This document shows, in pieces, positions 1-7,665 of a stretch of 64,000 nucleotides of DNA (position 1 is the stretch's first letter; every line of letters begins with the position of its first letter). The stretch is from Gammaproteobacteria bacterium (lineage in GTDB: Bacteria; Pseudomonadota; Gammaproteobacteria; Nitrococcales; Nitrococcaceae): positions 62,001 through 126,000 of the forward strand of contig JAUILK010000003.1 of assembly GCA_030433275.1 (NCBI GenBank), written 5' to 3'. The translations under genes and the position numbers were made by a program. A model generated the notes under the pieces. It was not told the origin of the DNA. It did no database searches and saw only the letters and a list, made by a program, of their open reading frames with translations.

Positions 1-161
1 CCAGAAAGATCGTGATCGCGGTAGCGCGAATCAAGGCACTGATCGGTTGCCAGTGCGACCAGCACCGGCTTGAGCGCGTCATCGAGCATGGCACGGTGCT
101 GGCCCTTGGCTTGTCGTTTGTAATCGCGTTTGAATGCCGAGGATCGCTCAATCGTCCGCAT
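1..161 (-). CDS. YafQ-family mRNA interferase toxin (partial, cut by window edge)
   Basis: The minus strand from the ATG at 161 reads through the window edge and begins with the residues MRTIERSSAFKRDYKRQAKG, typical of the YafQ branch of RelE toxins. Such toxins cleave mRNA on the ribosome and are held inactive by their antitoxin. Only about 53 residues are present, so the C-terminal catalytic His is outside the window. The start overlaps the end of the upstream antitoxin gene by 14 bp, the usual translational coupling in this operon type. Family assignment is firm from the N-terminus and the neighbour; activity cannot be judged. Confidence 0.8.
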   Translation of the reverse strand, partial: MRTIERSSAFKRDYKRQAKGQHRAMLDDALKPVLVALATDQCLDSRYRDHDLS

Positions 162-414
162 GCAGGTCTGTCATCAGCTCGTCTACGCTGGCGAACTTCT
201 TACCCTTGCCCGCTTCCAATTCGGCCAAGGCCTTGCGCGTGGTGGCGTTGGGCGCCTTCACATCGAAGGGCAGACGGCGTTCGTCAGCGATGCGCAGCAT
301 CAGCAAACGGATGGCGTCGGAAATCGACAGGCCCATTGCTTCGAGTGCGCTGGCTGCGCGCTCCTTGGTGGCGGTGTCGATGCGTGCGCGAACGTAAGTG
401 TCGGCGGTGCCCAT
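148..414 (-). CDS. RelB/DinJ-family antitoxin
   Basis: This 88-residue protein has a ribbon-helix-helix N-terminus (ADTYVRARIDTATKERA) followed by the RelB/DinJ helix region (MGLSISDAIRLLMLRIADE). The acidic C-terminal tail would wrap the toxin. It lies upstream of and overlaps the YafQ-like toxin gene, giving the standard antitoxin-first order. The encoded pair acts in the cytoplasm; the antitoxin neutralises the toxin and normally represses its own promoter. A candidate promoter with an inverted repeat sits just upstream at 448-476. Length is normal for the family. Confidence 0.88.
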   Translation of the reverse strand: MGTADTYVRARIDTATKERAASALEAMGLSISDAIRLLMLRIADERRLPFDVKAPNATTRKALAELEAGKGKKFASVDELMTDLHADD

Positions 415-447
415 GGTGACTCTCCGTGAAAGGTTTACGATGCCTCA

Positions 448-476
448 ATTGTAGTCACAATGCGACTGCATCACAA
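448..476 (-). promoter_or_regulatory. Promoter with operator for the RelB/YafQ operon
   Basis: On the minus strand a -35 TTGTGA (471-476) and a -10 TACAAT (448-453) are 17 bp apart. The spacer and -10 carry an imperfect inverted repeat TGCAGTC / GACTACA, a plausible site for autorepression by the RelB-like antitoxin. Assignment is by inspection only. Confidence 0.55.
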
Positions 477-760
477 GATGGCACCGTGCAGCGGCAAGTC
501 CAATCAACTGGTGCAGTCGGCTTCTGAAAACCGACACGTTTGCCGGGCAAAACAGAAATAAAGCCCACTGAGCGAGCCACGCCGCGCCGGTTTGAGCGTG
601 TCGGTGCCTGATTTGCAGTCGATCAGCCGCAGGTCTGGCTTGATGCGGCACTCACGGTAGCCAGCTTTTCTGATTGTTATTGCGCTCGGCTGGTCGGTAC
701 GTAAGCAGGCGCGCGTCGGCATGGCGCTTGCGGCGATTTTGTTGATCCCCACTCTGGCGC
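477..760. other. No supported gene
   Basis: No convincing gene is seen between the RelB promoter and the IS left end. A short plus-strand frame ending at the IS (about 670-760) encodes a hydrophobic run (MALAAILLIPTLAL) and could be a remnant of the gene the IS entered, but no family was recognised. Confidence 0.4.
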
Positions 761-791
761 TGTATCGTGCTCCCCTTGAAAGCCAAGCCAC
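761..791 (+). repeat. IS3 left terminal inverted repeat
   Basis: The sequence begins TGTATCGTGCTCCCCTTGAA and runs on to AAGCCAC. It pairs with the right end 1939-1965 with small gaps: the blocks GTGCTCCC, GAAA and CAAGCCAC are shared. Confidence 0.8.
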
Positions 792-830
792 CGTTTAGAC
801 ACTCTGGCAGCAGCCAGATGGAGGTGGAAG

Positions 831-1157
831 GTGGCTTCAGAGAAACCGGTCCAGCGTTGGACAGCGAAGCGCCGCTCGACACTCGTGCTGAGCCTCTTGC
901 GCGGTGAGACGTCGGCCCAGGAGGCGGCGCGTAAGCACGGCCTGACGCTCGCCGAGGTGGAGGACTGGCAGGAGCGGTTCCTGTCGGGTGCCGAGAACAG
1001 CCTGCGCAGCAAGCCGCGCGAGGACGAGGCGTTGCGCGAGGAGGAGGTTCGCCGTCTGAAGCAGAAGGTCGGCGAGCTCGTGTTGGACAACGACATCCTG
1101 AAGGAGGCGGTGAAGCGGGCGCTCCCTTTGGCCCAGCGGACGTGCGAGGAATCGTAG
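831..1157 (+). CDS. IS3-family transposase OrfA
   Basis: This 108-residue protein has a helix-turn-helix region (residues about 20-50, including TSAQEAARKHGLTLAEVEDW) and a C-terminal leucine-rich coiled coil (EEEVRRLKQKVGELVLDNDI). Those are the DNA-binding and dimerisation parts of IS3 OrfA proteins, which recognise the terminal repeats. A full transposase is normally made by a -1 frameshift into OrfB near the end of OrfA. The ATG at 831 is the first good start inside the left end. Length is normal for the family. Confidence 0.85.
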   Translation: MASEKPVQRWTAKRRSTLVLSLLRGETSAQEAARKHGLTLAEVEDWQERFLSGAENSLRSKPREDEALREEEVRRLKQKVGELVLDNDILKEAVKRALPLAQRTCEES

Positions 1158-1227
1158 CGGCGATTCCTCGCACGTCCGAGCGCAGGGTATCCGCGCTCGA
1201 GGCTGCAGCCGGGCAAGAGCGCTGTGG

Positions 1228-1947
1228 ATGGCAGGCGTCGAGCGGATTCATCGGCTGATCAAGCGGCTTCCGACCTTCGGCTACCGAAAGCTGTGGGCGA
1301 TGCTGCGGTTCCGGGAAGGGGTGATGGTCAACCGCAAGAGCGTCTATCGGGTACTGAAGCTGAAGGGCTGGTTCGTGAATCAGCGCCGGCGCAGGCCCCG
1401 GCCCCGCGTGCGGGCGAACCGCTCGGTGGCGAAGGCGAGCAATACGCGCTGGGCGATGGACGTCACCCACATCGACTGCGGCTGTGATGGCTGGGGACAC
1501 CTGGTGGCGGTCATCGACTGCCACGACCGCAGCATCGTTGGCTACGAGTTCGCCCTGCGCTCGCGAGCACGCGAGGCGGAGCGCGCCCTCGAAGCGGCGT
1601 GCATCGAACGCTTCGGCACGCTGCGACCGACCGGCCTGACTCCGGTGATCCGATCCGACAACGGGCTCATCTTCCAGTCGCGCCGATTCCGCGAGGCGTG
1701 CCGGCACTACCGGCTGAGCCAGGAGTACATCACACCGTACACGCCAGAGCAGAATGGGATGATCGAGCGATTCTTCCGCTCGCTGAAAGAGGAGTGCGTG
1801 TGGCTGGGACGGTTCGCCAGCTTCGCGGCCGCTCGGCGGGCGGTGAGGAGGTGGATCCGCTGGTACAACGAGGGGCGTCCGCACCAGGCGTTGGGCTACC
1901 TCAGCCCCCTTGAGTACCGTGGACAACAAGTTGCTCACGTGGCTTGA
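1228..1947 (+). CDS. IS3-family transposase OrfB (DDE integrase core)
   Basis: The protein carries an HTH_21-like start (GYRKLWAMLRF) and a complete rve catalytic core. The DDE triad is D78 (AMDVTHID), D144 (IRSDNGLIF) and E180 (NGMIERFFRSLK), with the 35-residue D-E spacing of this family. It would cut and join the IS ends as the OrfAB fusion. The usual OrfB N-terminus, with an SERR motif, appears in a different frame at 1154-1227, so a one-base change may have separated it from the catalytic frame. If so, this copy could not make a normal OrfAB fusion. The catalytic domain itself is intact to its stop. Confidence 0.85.
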   Translation: MAGVERIHRLIKRLPTFGYRKLWAMLRFREGVMVNRKSVYRVLKLKGWFVNQRRRRPRPRVRANRSVAKASNTRWAMDVTHIDCGCDGWGHLVAVIDCHDRSIVGYEFALRSRAREAERALEAACIERFGTLRPTGLTPVIRSDNGLIFQSRRFREACRHYRLSQEYITPYTPEQNGMIERFFRSLKEECVWLGRFASFAAARRAVRRWIRWYNEGRPHQALGYLSPLEYRGQQVAHVA

Positions 1948-1965
1948 TTTCGAGGGAGCACTACA
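1939..1965 (-). repeat. IS3 right terminal inverted repeat
   Basis: This segment ends GGGAGCACTACA and is the reverse complement, with small gaps, of the left end at 761. It overlaps the last codons of orfB, as is common in compact IS3 elements. Confidence 0.8.
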
Positions 1966-2309
1966 GCTGCTCTGAACCCGCTTGGCGACAATTCAATACG
2001 CCTTCGCCACTGGCGCCCTGGCTCCTTTCCACCACTGGTCTCGGCGCGTTGATGGTCAACGTGGGCTGTGCGCTCTTACTCGTCCGATTTCGTCACCACA
2101 GCGGCAGTCTGAGGCGCGCCGCCTTTCTATCAGCTCGCAACGACGCGTTCGCCAATATCGCGATCATTCTCGCGGGAGTCATCACCCTGCAATGGCACTT
2201 TGGCTGGCCTGACTTGATCGTCGGGCTGGGTATCGCCTTCATGAATGCCGATGCCGCGAAAGCCATCTGGAAGGCCGCAAGAGAGGAACACGCATCGGTC
2301 GACGTGTGA
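1966..2309 (+). pseudogene. Truncated cation-diffusion-facilitator (CzcD-like) transporter
   Basis: Immediately right of the IS an open frame encodes the C-terminal membrane half of a cation transporter. It includes LSTTGLGALMVNVGCALLL, FLSARNDAFANIAIILAG and DLIVGLGIAFMNADAAKAIW. The NDA...N pattern of a metal-binding helix is kept. The N-terminal helices are absent and no start codon precedes the frame except inside the IS, so the gene was cut by insertion or deletion. Intact relatives export Zn, Cd or Co from the cytoplasm. With the RcnR/P1B genes nearby, it suggests a once larger metal-resistance cluster. Confidence 0.75.
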
Positions 2310-2384
2310 GCGCCTTGGCCGAATCCCGCGCTTATTCAGGTGGCCATAAACGATGGGCCCCGGCCCAGGCAATCCGCCGCGTTC

Positions 2385-2861
2385 AAAATGGCGATCCAGC
2401 CACCGCGGCAACCACAACGCAGCGATCATCGAACCCGCGCCCGAGGCGATGAATGCTTGCGCGGCCTGCACATCGTCGCCGCCCAGGGTCTGGCGCACAT
2501 AGACCACCGTATTGACTGATGATCATGGCCCCGGCGGCCTCCACAATCTGCCATACCGCCGTCACCCAGGGCGGGCAAAAAACAAACTCCGCCCGCAGCA
2601 CGTCCAGTATCACCAACAGTGTCTTGCGCGGCAGGCGTTGCGCATAGCCGCCCACCACTGGCGCAATCCCTACGTAAGCAATCATCTTGCACGCCAGCGC
2701 GATGCCCAGTACGCGTCCAGCGTCGCCGCCGGCCAGGTCGTAGGCCAGCAGTGCCAACGCGATCGTAGTCAGGTCGGTGCCGACCGGGCCAAGATTTGCG
2801 CGGTCAACAGATGCCGATAGACGCGGTTGCGCCACAGGCCGGCTATGGGCTTCGTCGTCAT
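2385..2861 (-). pseudogene. Decayed MFS transporter (N-terminal part)
   Basis: Starting at an ATG at 2861, the minus strand reads MTTKPIAGLWRN then YRHLLTAQIL. It shifts frame into a clear MFS segment (TTIALALLAYDLAGGDAGRV, YAQRLPRKTLLVILDVLRA), then shifts again to a later piece ending WLPRWLDRHF. At least two frameshifts and an internal deletion separate these blocks, and most of the roughly 400-residue protein is missing. The family is a major-facilitator efflux pump, often placed next to RcnR/CsoR metal regulators. It cannot be functional. Confidence 0.75.
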
Positions 2862-2871
2862 AACGTGGTGC

Positions 2872-2898
2872 TTGAACAATAATATAGGGGCCTATACT
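2872..2898 (+). promoter_or_regulatory. Promoter and operator of the metal repressor/ATPase operon
   Basis: A -35 TTGAAC (2872-2877) and -10 TATACT (2893-2898) are 15 bp apart. The inverted repeat TATAGG-GG-CCTATA (2883-2896) overlaps the spacer and -10. G-rich centres flanked by A/T-rich inverted repeats are typical operators of the CsoR/RcnR family, so the downstream repressor probably binds here. Confidence 0.6.
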
Positions 2899-2927
2899 AT
2901 TTTGCTGAATCGTGGAGAGAAATCAAA

Positions 2928-3200
2928 GTGCACACGACGCGCGAGAAAAAGAAACTGTTGAACCGGGTACGCCGTATTCGCGGCCAGATGGAAGCCGTGG
3001 AGCGGGCACTCGAAGACGAACAAGGCTGCGCTGACGTGCTCCAGCGGATCGCCGGCGTGCGCGGTGCGCTCAACGGCTTGATGGCCGAAGTGCTTGAGGA
3101 TCATATCCACTGGCATGTCGCCGGTGAGGCACTGACGACCGAGCAGCGCGGAGAAGGCGCCGCCGAACTCATCGAGGTCGTCCGCGCCTACCTCAAATAA
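2928..3200 (+). CDS. RcnR/CsoR-family metal-responsive repressor
   Basis: This 90-residue all-helical protein matches the metal-sensing CsoR/RcnR family, whose apo-form represses metal export genes and releases DNA on metal binding. The ligand pattern His2, Cys34, His59 and His63 corresponds, offset by one residue, to the His-Cys-His-His set of Ni/Co-sensing RcnR, so nickel or cobalt is the likelier signal. The start is a GTG preceded by GGAGAG with 8-bp spacing. It is followed 17 bp later by the P1B-ATPase gene, evidently in one operon. The operator at 2883-2896 suggests autoregulation. The ligand assignment is inferred from alignment by eye. Confidence 0.87.
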   Translation: MHTTREKKKLLNRVRRIRGQMEAVERALEDEQGCADVLQRIAGVRGALNGLMAEVLEDHIHWHVAGEALTTEQRGEGAAELIEVVRAYLK

Positions 3201-3217
3201 CACCGGAGTTTGTCGTC

Positions 3218-5215
3218 ATGTCCGTCCAGAAAACATTCTATAACCGGTCATCGGCCGATGCCGCTGAAGCGGGAACGGCCGCGCTGGACACCTCGCATGA
3301 TCGACATGAACCAGGCCCGCATCATGTCGATCCTGGACATGGGCACGACCATTCGTTCGAGCGGCCCGAAGCACTGCGCATCGGCCTGGTGGCCGTGGCA
3401 GCGGCACTCGTGTGGTTTCGCGTCTGGGAACCGGTTTCGGCGATCAGCCTCATTGGCGTCCTCGGCCTGCTGATCGGCGGCTGGCCGATTCTCAAGGAGG
3501 CGTTCGAGAACGTCGTCGAACGCCGTATGACCATGGAGTTGTCGATGACAATCGCGATCACGGCGGCCGCCGCGATCGGCGAGTTCTTCACCGCGCTGGT
3601 CATCACCTTGTTCGTGCTTGTCGCGGAAGTGCTGGAAGCCCTGACTGTTGGCCGGGGACGCAAAGCGATTCGAGATCTACTCGAATTCCTGCCCGACGAG
3701 GTATCGGTTCGTCGCGCCGGTGCTATTCGATCCGTCGCAGCGGAGGAATTGGTGGTTGGAGATGGCATCCTGGTCGCGCCAGGTGGCCGGCTGCCGGTCG
3801 ACGGTATTGTGCTTTCGGGACATTCATTCGTCGACGAATCCCGCATCACCGGCGAATCCATGCCGGTGGAAAAGACCGCGGATGCAACGGTCTTTGCCGG
3901 CTCCATCAACCAGTCCGGGACGCTGGAGATCACCGCCGAGCGGATCGGCCGGGATACCAGTTACGGCAAGATTATTGAAGCCGTCGAAAGGGCCGAGCAA
4001 TCCCGAGCCCCGGTCCAACGCCTGGCGGATCGTCTGGCCGGTTATCTCGTGTATTTTGCGCTCGGTGCGGCGGTCCTGACCTTCGCGATTACAGGCGATA
4101 TCTATGCCACGATCTCGGTAATCATCGTCGCCGGGGCCTGCGGTATTGCCGCCGGCACCCCGCTGGCCATCCTCGGTGCGATCGGCCGCTCGGCCCGGCT
4201 GGGTGCGATCGTCAAAGGCGGTGTGCATCTGGAAACCCTCGGCCAAGTCGATACGGTCGTGCTCGACAAGACCGGTACACTCACCTTCGGCCGACCCGAA
4301 GTGCAGCATATTGTACCCGTCGATGGCGTCACGGGCGAAGAACTTCTGGATACCGCCGCGGCGGCCGAGTTGCGCTCCGAGCACCCATTGGGCAAAGCCA
4401 TAGTCGCGCATGCCCACCGTCACAACCGTCCGGTGACCGAACCGACACGCTTCGATTACATGCCGGGTCGGGGGATCACGACCCAGGTCGCCGACAGCAC
4501 CGTTCTCATCGGCAACCGGGCCTGGATGGTGGATCATGGAATCCACGTGCCTACTGCGTTTGATCAGGGCGGCGAGACAGGATCGGAAGTACTGGTGGCC
4601 CGCGCTAGTCACCTGCTGGGCGCTATTGAGATCGCGGATACGGTACGGCCCGAAGCACAACGCGCTGTCGGAGCCTTGCATCGGATGGGTATCCGGGTGG
4701 TACTGCTGACCGGTGATGCACGACAGGTTGCGAATGCCGTGGGGGCGGCGCTCGGTATTCAAGATATTGAGGCAGAATTGCTGCCCGAGGACAAGCTGGC
4801 GCGTGTTCAGACGCTCGTGGACGGCAAACACAAGATCGCCATGGTCGGCGACGGCGTCAATGACGCTCCGGCACTGGCCCAGGCCGATGTGGGCATCGCT
4901 ATGGGCTCGGGCACCGACGTAGCGCAGGAAAGTGCCGACGTCGTGCTGTTGGGCAACGACCTCGAGCGTTTCGTCGAAACACTTGCCGTGGCTCGGCATA
5001 CGCGGCGCATCATCTGGCAAAACTTTGTCGGCACTATCGGTGTCGACACGCTCGGCATCTTGTTGGCGGCGCTGGGCTTTCTCAATCCGCTACTCGCGGC
5101 GGCGATTCACGTCGTCTCCGAACTGATCTTTATCCTCAACTCGGCCCGACTGTTACCAGCGCCTGAGACATTCACCACGGCCGCCGCTTCCAAACCCAAA
5201 TCCGCGGCGGCATGA
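3218..5215 (+). CDS. P1B-type heavy-metal exporting ATPase with atypical metal-site motif
   Basis: The 665-residue protein has the actuator loop TGES (211-214), the phosphorylation motif DKTGT (D350), SEHPLGK (P1B His-Pro motif) and GDGVNDAP (about 543-550). It pumps metal out of the cytoplasm using ATP. The N-terminus has no CxxC ferredoxin-like domain but a His-rich tail (HDRHEPGPHHVDPGHGHDH, about 27-45). In the membrane helix before the P-domain the usual CPC/SPC/TPC is replaced by GAC (306-308, in AGACGIAAGTPLA). The single Cys and lost Pro suggest an unusual substrate such as Ni or Co. It is co-transcribed with the RcnR-like repressor just upstream. Substrate is an inference. Confidence 0.88.
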   Translation: MSVQKTFYNRSSADAAEAGTAALDTSHDRHEPGPHHVDPGHGHDHSFERPEALRIGLVAVAAALVWFRVWEPVSAISLIGVLGLLIGGWPILKEAFENVVERRMTMELSMTIAITAAAAIGEFFTALVITLFVLVAEVLEALTVGRGRKAIRDLLEFLPDEVSVRRAGAIRSVAAEELVVGDGILVAPGGRLPVDGIVLSGHSFVDESRITGESMPVEKTADATVFAGSINQSGTLEITAERIGRDTSYGKIIEAVERAEQSRAPVQRLADRLAGYLVYFALGAAVLTFAITGDIYATISVIIVAGACGIAAGTPLAILGAIGRSARLGAIVKGGVHLETLGQVDTVVLDKTGTLTFGRPEVQHIVPVDGVTGEELLDTAAAAELRSEHPLGKAIVAHAHRHNRPVTEPTRFDYMPGRGITTQVADSTVLIGNRAWMVDHGIHVPTAFDQGGETGSEVLVARASHLLGAIEIADTVRPEAQRAVGALHRMGIRVVLLTGDARQVANAVGAALGIQDIEAELLPEDKLARVQTLVDGKHKIAMVGDGVNDAPALAQADVGIAMGSGTDVAQESADVVLLGNDLERFVETLAVARHTRRIIWQNFVGTIGVDTLGILLAALGFLNPLLAAAIHVVSELIFILNSARLLPAPETFTTAAASKPKSAAA

Positions 5216-5411
5216 AGCGTGGTTGTGGCTTCGCCTGGTGTCGACATGCAAGTTCGACCGCAGAACCGACCTGAGTATCAGGTGTTTGCGCACGCTGGCT
5301 GAAATTCTCAGTGGCGCAAGCTCATCGAAATCAAGCGCCGCCGTGTCCTGGCCGAACACTGCCGGTACGGGGCGAAGTGGGCCTCGCGCAGCCGGCAACT
5401 CAGGTTCAATC
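5216..5411. other. No supported gene between the ATPase and a hydrolase fragment
   Basis: No gene is supported here. A short plus-strand frame (about 5300-5450) encodes an Arg-rich stretch (KLIEIKRRRVLAEHCRYGAK) that may be debris of a lost gene; no family was recognised. Confidence 0.4.
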
Positions 5412-5641
5412 ATGGCAACGATGGGCACCATAGACTGGACGTGGACAGATAAGAAAATCACTGTGGGGATAGACACAGCAGGCAACGGCCGCTCCGTGGT
5501 TCTGCTGCCGGCACTCAGCTCAATCTCGACACGCGCCGAGATGCGACCGCTCGTGGAGCGGCTTGCGTCGGCGTTTCGGGTCACGGCCGTCGACTGCCGG
5601 GGTTCGGCGATAAGGCGTGGCCACGTCCAGCGGGGATATGA
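5412..5641 (+). pseudogene. Alpha/beta hydrolase, N-terminal fragment with frameshift
   Basis: From the ATG at 5412 the frame encodes MATMGTIDWTWTDKK, then a hydrolase-like strand and oxyanion region (RSVVLLPALSSISTRAEM). It continues to FRVTAVD at about 5595. A missing base there throws the expected DWPGFGDKA into another frame, which reaches a stop at 5639-5641. About 75 residues remain of a protein that is normally some 270-300, with no nucleophile Ser. It is a remnant of the alpha/beta-fold hydrolase superfamily and must be inactive. Confidence 0.6.
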
Positions 5642-5788
5642 AACAGAGTCAGCTTGAAGGCAGGCCAACGAAGAAGATCGCCTCGTCTATAAGGTCGGCT
5701 CGCACAATTTGTGCGTCGCTCAGCTTCGTGATTTTGATATTCTGTTATCCCAGTATTGGGCCACACAAATTAAGAGGCTGTTCTCGCT

Positions 5789-6367
5789 ATGGATCTTTCC
5801 TCTGAGCAGGTTCATTGGTTATTCGGAGTGTTTCTCGTGCTCATTGTCAGCCCATTGATTCTACGCGAGATTCAAGTCTTTCGTCGCCAATGGTTGACGC
5901 TTCTCCTTCCCGGCGCCTTGCTGATTGCAGGCATTGAGCTTCTCCTCGATCCTTTGATTCACGGCAGCGCGGCCCCCGAGAACTATTCCAAAGAAACCAG
6001 TCAACATATTTTGCTATCAGTGCTATTGCTATCAATCGGAATAGTTGAGGGTGCTCGTTGTTTTGGGAAATTGCGAGCATTTTTATGGGCTATGGCATTG
6101 CCAATAGGCTTAGTCGTGGCCGGGTTGCTCTTCTTTTTTCATGCGCAGCACGACACCCACGTGCCGATATTGCTTTTGACTACTCAGCACAGAATAATGG
6201 GTGTAACCCTCATAATAGCAGCAGTAACAAAGGCCGTGGCAGAACTGAAGCCACAGTCGGGGTTGCATGTCGCCTGGCTCATTGTGATCCTTGTTTTTTC
6301 AGGTGAACTAATTCTTTACACGGAAGGAGGTTCAGTATCTGATATTTTCAGCCTTTCAATGCAATAA
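5789..6367 (+). CDS. Six-helix integral membrane protein of unknown function
   Basis: The 192-residue protein is almost entirely hydrophobic, with about six predicted transmembrane helices (near residues 8-25, 35-53, 73-92, 98-118, 125-150 and 157-180). Scattered His residues lie between helices 4 and 5 (FHAQHDTHVP). I do not recognise the family. The gene opens a visibly AT-richer stretch (about 5.7-7.5 kb) than the DNA on either side, which points to separate acquisition. Its neighbours, a secreted His-rich peptide and a cytochrome c, suggest a metal- or redox-related membrane role, but that is context only. A weak AAGAGG lies upstream of the ATG. Confidence 0.7.
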   Translation: MDLSSEQVHWLFGVFLVLIVSPLILREIQVFRRQWLTLLLPGALLIAGIELLLDPLIHGSAAPENYSKETSQHILLSVLLLSIGIVEGARCFGKLRAFLWAMALPIGLVVAGLLFFFHAQHDTHVPILLLTTQHRIMGVTLIIAAVTKAVAELKPQSGLHVAWLIVILVFSGELILYTEGGSVSDIFSLSMQ

Positions 6368-6552
6368 CCGCTACGATGGGCGCCTTGCGTTCGCTTGGCC
6401 TTGAAACAGGCACATGGGAGATAAATAGCCTCAAAAATCAGCGGTCGAAGACGGGGAAAGAAGCGTTTTATTATTTCTCTCAGCAGAGATGAATATCCTC
6501 GATGTCAGCCCGAATAGATCAGACAGCACTAACAGACTTTAGGATAATTGCT

Positions 6553-6855
6553 ATGAAGATAATTAAATTGAAAACGATTAAAAATCAAATTCTCACGTTC
6601 GTGCTTTTTTTGTTTTTCGCTAATTTCGTACATGCTCATAATCCAGCGGAGCATTCAAAACAATCGGATAAGCCAAATTGTGCGGCTATAAAATCAATGA
6701 ATCAATCAAAAACAGACAAGAACGACCCCGTTTTGATGGCAATGATGATTAAATGTAAAAAGGCTAAAAAATCCGACAAGGCTGATTATCACACATCGGA
6801 ACAAGATCACCATGATATGGCAAAAGAAGCACCTGATGATCATACTCATCATTAA
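6553..6855 (+). CDS. Small secreted His/Lys/Met-rich protein, possible metal-binding peptide
   Basis: The chosen ATG at 6553 has an AGGA 8 bp upstream and gives 100 residues. A signal peptide (about residues 1-25, core ILTFVLFLFFANFVHA) precedes a short, highly polar mature part. That part has two Cys, many Lys and Met, and a His-rich end (DHHDMAKEAPDDHTHH). This composition is typical of periplasmic copper or nickel buffers, but no family is recognised. An earlier in-frame ATG at 6502 would put polar residues before the signal peptide and is less likely. The gene lies in the AT-rich island next to a cytochrome c gene on the same strand. Confidence 0.7.
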   Translation: MKIIKLKTIKNQILTFVLFLFFANFVHAHNPAEHSKQSDKPNCAAIKSMNQSKTDKNDPVLMAMMIKCKKAKKSDKADYHTSEQDHHDMAKEAPDDHTHH

Positions 6856-6940
6856 TTGGGCGAGCTGAAAAAGGGTGAGCTCATCATTATTGATAGGCTC
6901 ACCGTTTCCTAACCAAAAAGATTGTGACAGGTGAGGCAGG

Positions 6941-7507
6941 ATGAAAATTATAAAAATGATTATATTATTGAGTGCCATCGGTGTGTTAGGGGTAGCAGGT
7001 TTTATCTATTCGGGCCTGTACCCGATAGGTGCTGATGTTCCCCACAACGCAGCGACCTATTGGGTTTTGGACACGCTTAGAGAGCGCTCGATCAAGCGTG
7101 CCGCCATTGATATCGATGTTCCTGATTTAAGTGATCCTGAGCTCCTACTGTCGGGCGGTCCTGATTACAACGAAATGTGTTCAGGATGTCATTTAAAGCC
7201 CGGTAAAACCGAAAGTGATATGAGCGTTGGGCTTTACCCCAGCCCACCTAACCTATCACAGAGTGACGATGAACATGACCGTGGCCATGGTGAGCATGAA
7301 GAAGATGAAAAATACGCCGCGCAACGTCGATTCTGGATAATTAAACACGGCATTAAAGCCAGCGGTATGCCGGCCTGGGGGAAAACCCATGATGATCAAC
7401 GTATCTGGGCCATGGTTGCATTTTTACAGAAATTACCCAGGCTTACGCCGGAACAATATCAAATTATCACTGCTAGGTCGGATGGTACAAGCAAGCACCA
7501 TGATTGA
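6941..7507 (+). CDS. Monohaem c-type cytochrome
   Basis: The 188-residue protein begins with a membrane anchor or uncleaved signal (IKMIILLSAIGVLGVAGFIY). It has one haem-binding CSGCH motif (C80, C83, H84). A later Met in KASGMPAWG (about 145) is the likely sixth haem ligand. A His/Glu-rich insert lies between them (EHDRGHGEHEEDE). It would act in electron transfer in the periplasm. An AGG-rich ribosome site lies just before the ATG. The gene is the last of three plus-strand genes in the AT-rich island; the His-rich insert echoes the neighbouring peptide and hints at a shared metal theme. Confidence 0.85.
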   Translation: MKIIKMIILLSAIGVLGVAGFIYSGLYPIGADVPHNAATYWVLDTLRERSIKRAAIDIDVPDLSDPELLLSGGPDYNEMCSGCHLKPGKTESDMSVGLYPSPPNLSQSDDEHDRGHGEHEEDEKYAAQRRFWIIKHGIKASGMPAWGKTHDDQRIWAMVAFLQKLPRLTPEQYQIITARSDGTSKHHD

Positions 7508-7575
7508 TTGGGTGCTATTCGACAAAGTTATTTCAACTCATAGTGTTTAAGAAAGCTCTGATTTATTCGATAAAC

Positions 7576-7602
7576 GCCCATCGACAGGCTCAGGGCGAAC
7601 GG
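7576..7602. repeat. REP-like extragenic palindrome
   Basis: The sequence GCCCATCGACAGGCTCAGGG followed by CGAACGG is a palindromic unit of the kind dispersed in many proteobacterial genomes (complementary GCCC/GGGC and CGA/TCG parts). It follows the cytochrome gene and may form a transcript-end hairpin. Confidence 0.45.
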
Positions 7603-7665
7603 CTAATTTATTGATGTTTGATACTTTGTGCCCGCTCATGCTGCTGACCTTTACCCACAAGTTGG

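Larger units (their letters stand above)
761..1965 (+). mobile_element. IS3-family insertion sequence, about 1.2 kb
   Basis: The element is bounded by imperfect terminal inverted repeats that start TGTA and end TACA. It contains orfA (831-1157) and orfB (1228-1947), the classic IS3 layout. The 3 bp outside each end (CGC and GCT) do not match, so no target duplication is visible. It abuts a truncated cation-efflux gene on the right, implying insertion followed by rearrangement or decay. Confidence 0.85.

Noticed and set aside
652-1938. A 428-codon minus-strand frame across the IS
   Set aside because: It is antisense to orfA and orfB, runs through both, is Pro/Arg-rich and has no domain; it is a GC-skew shadow.
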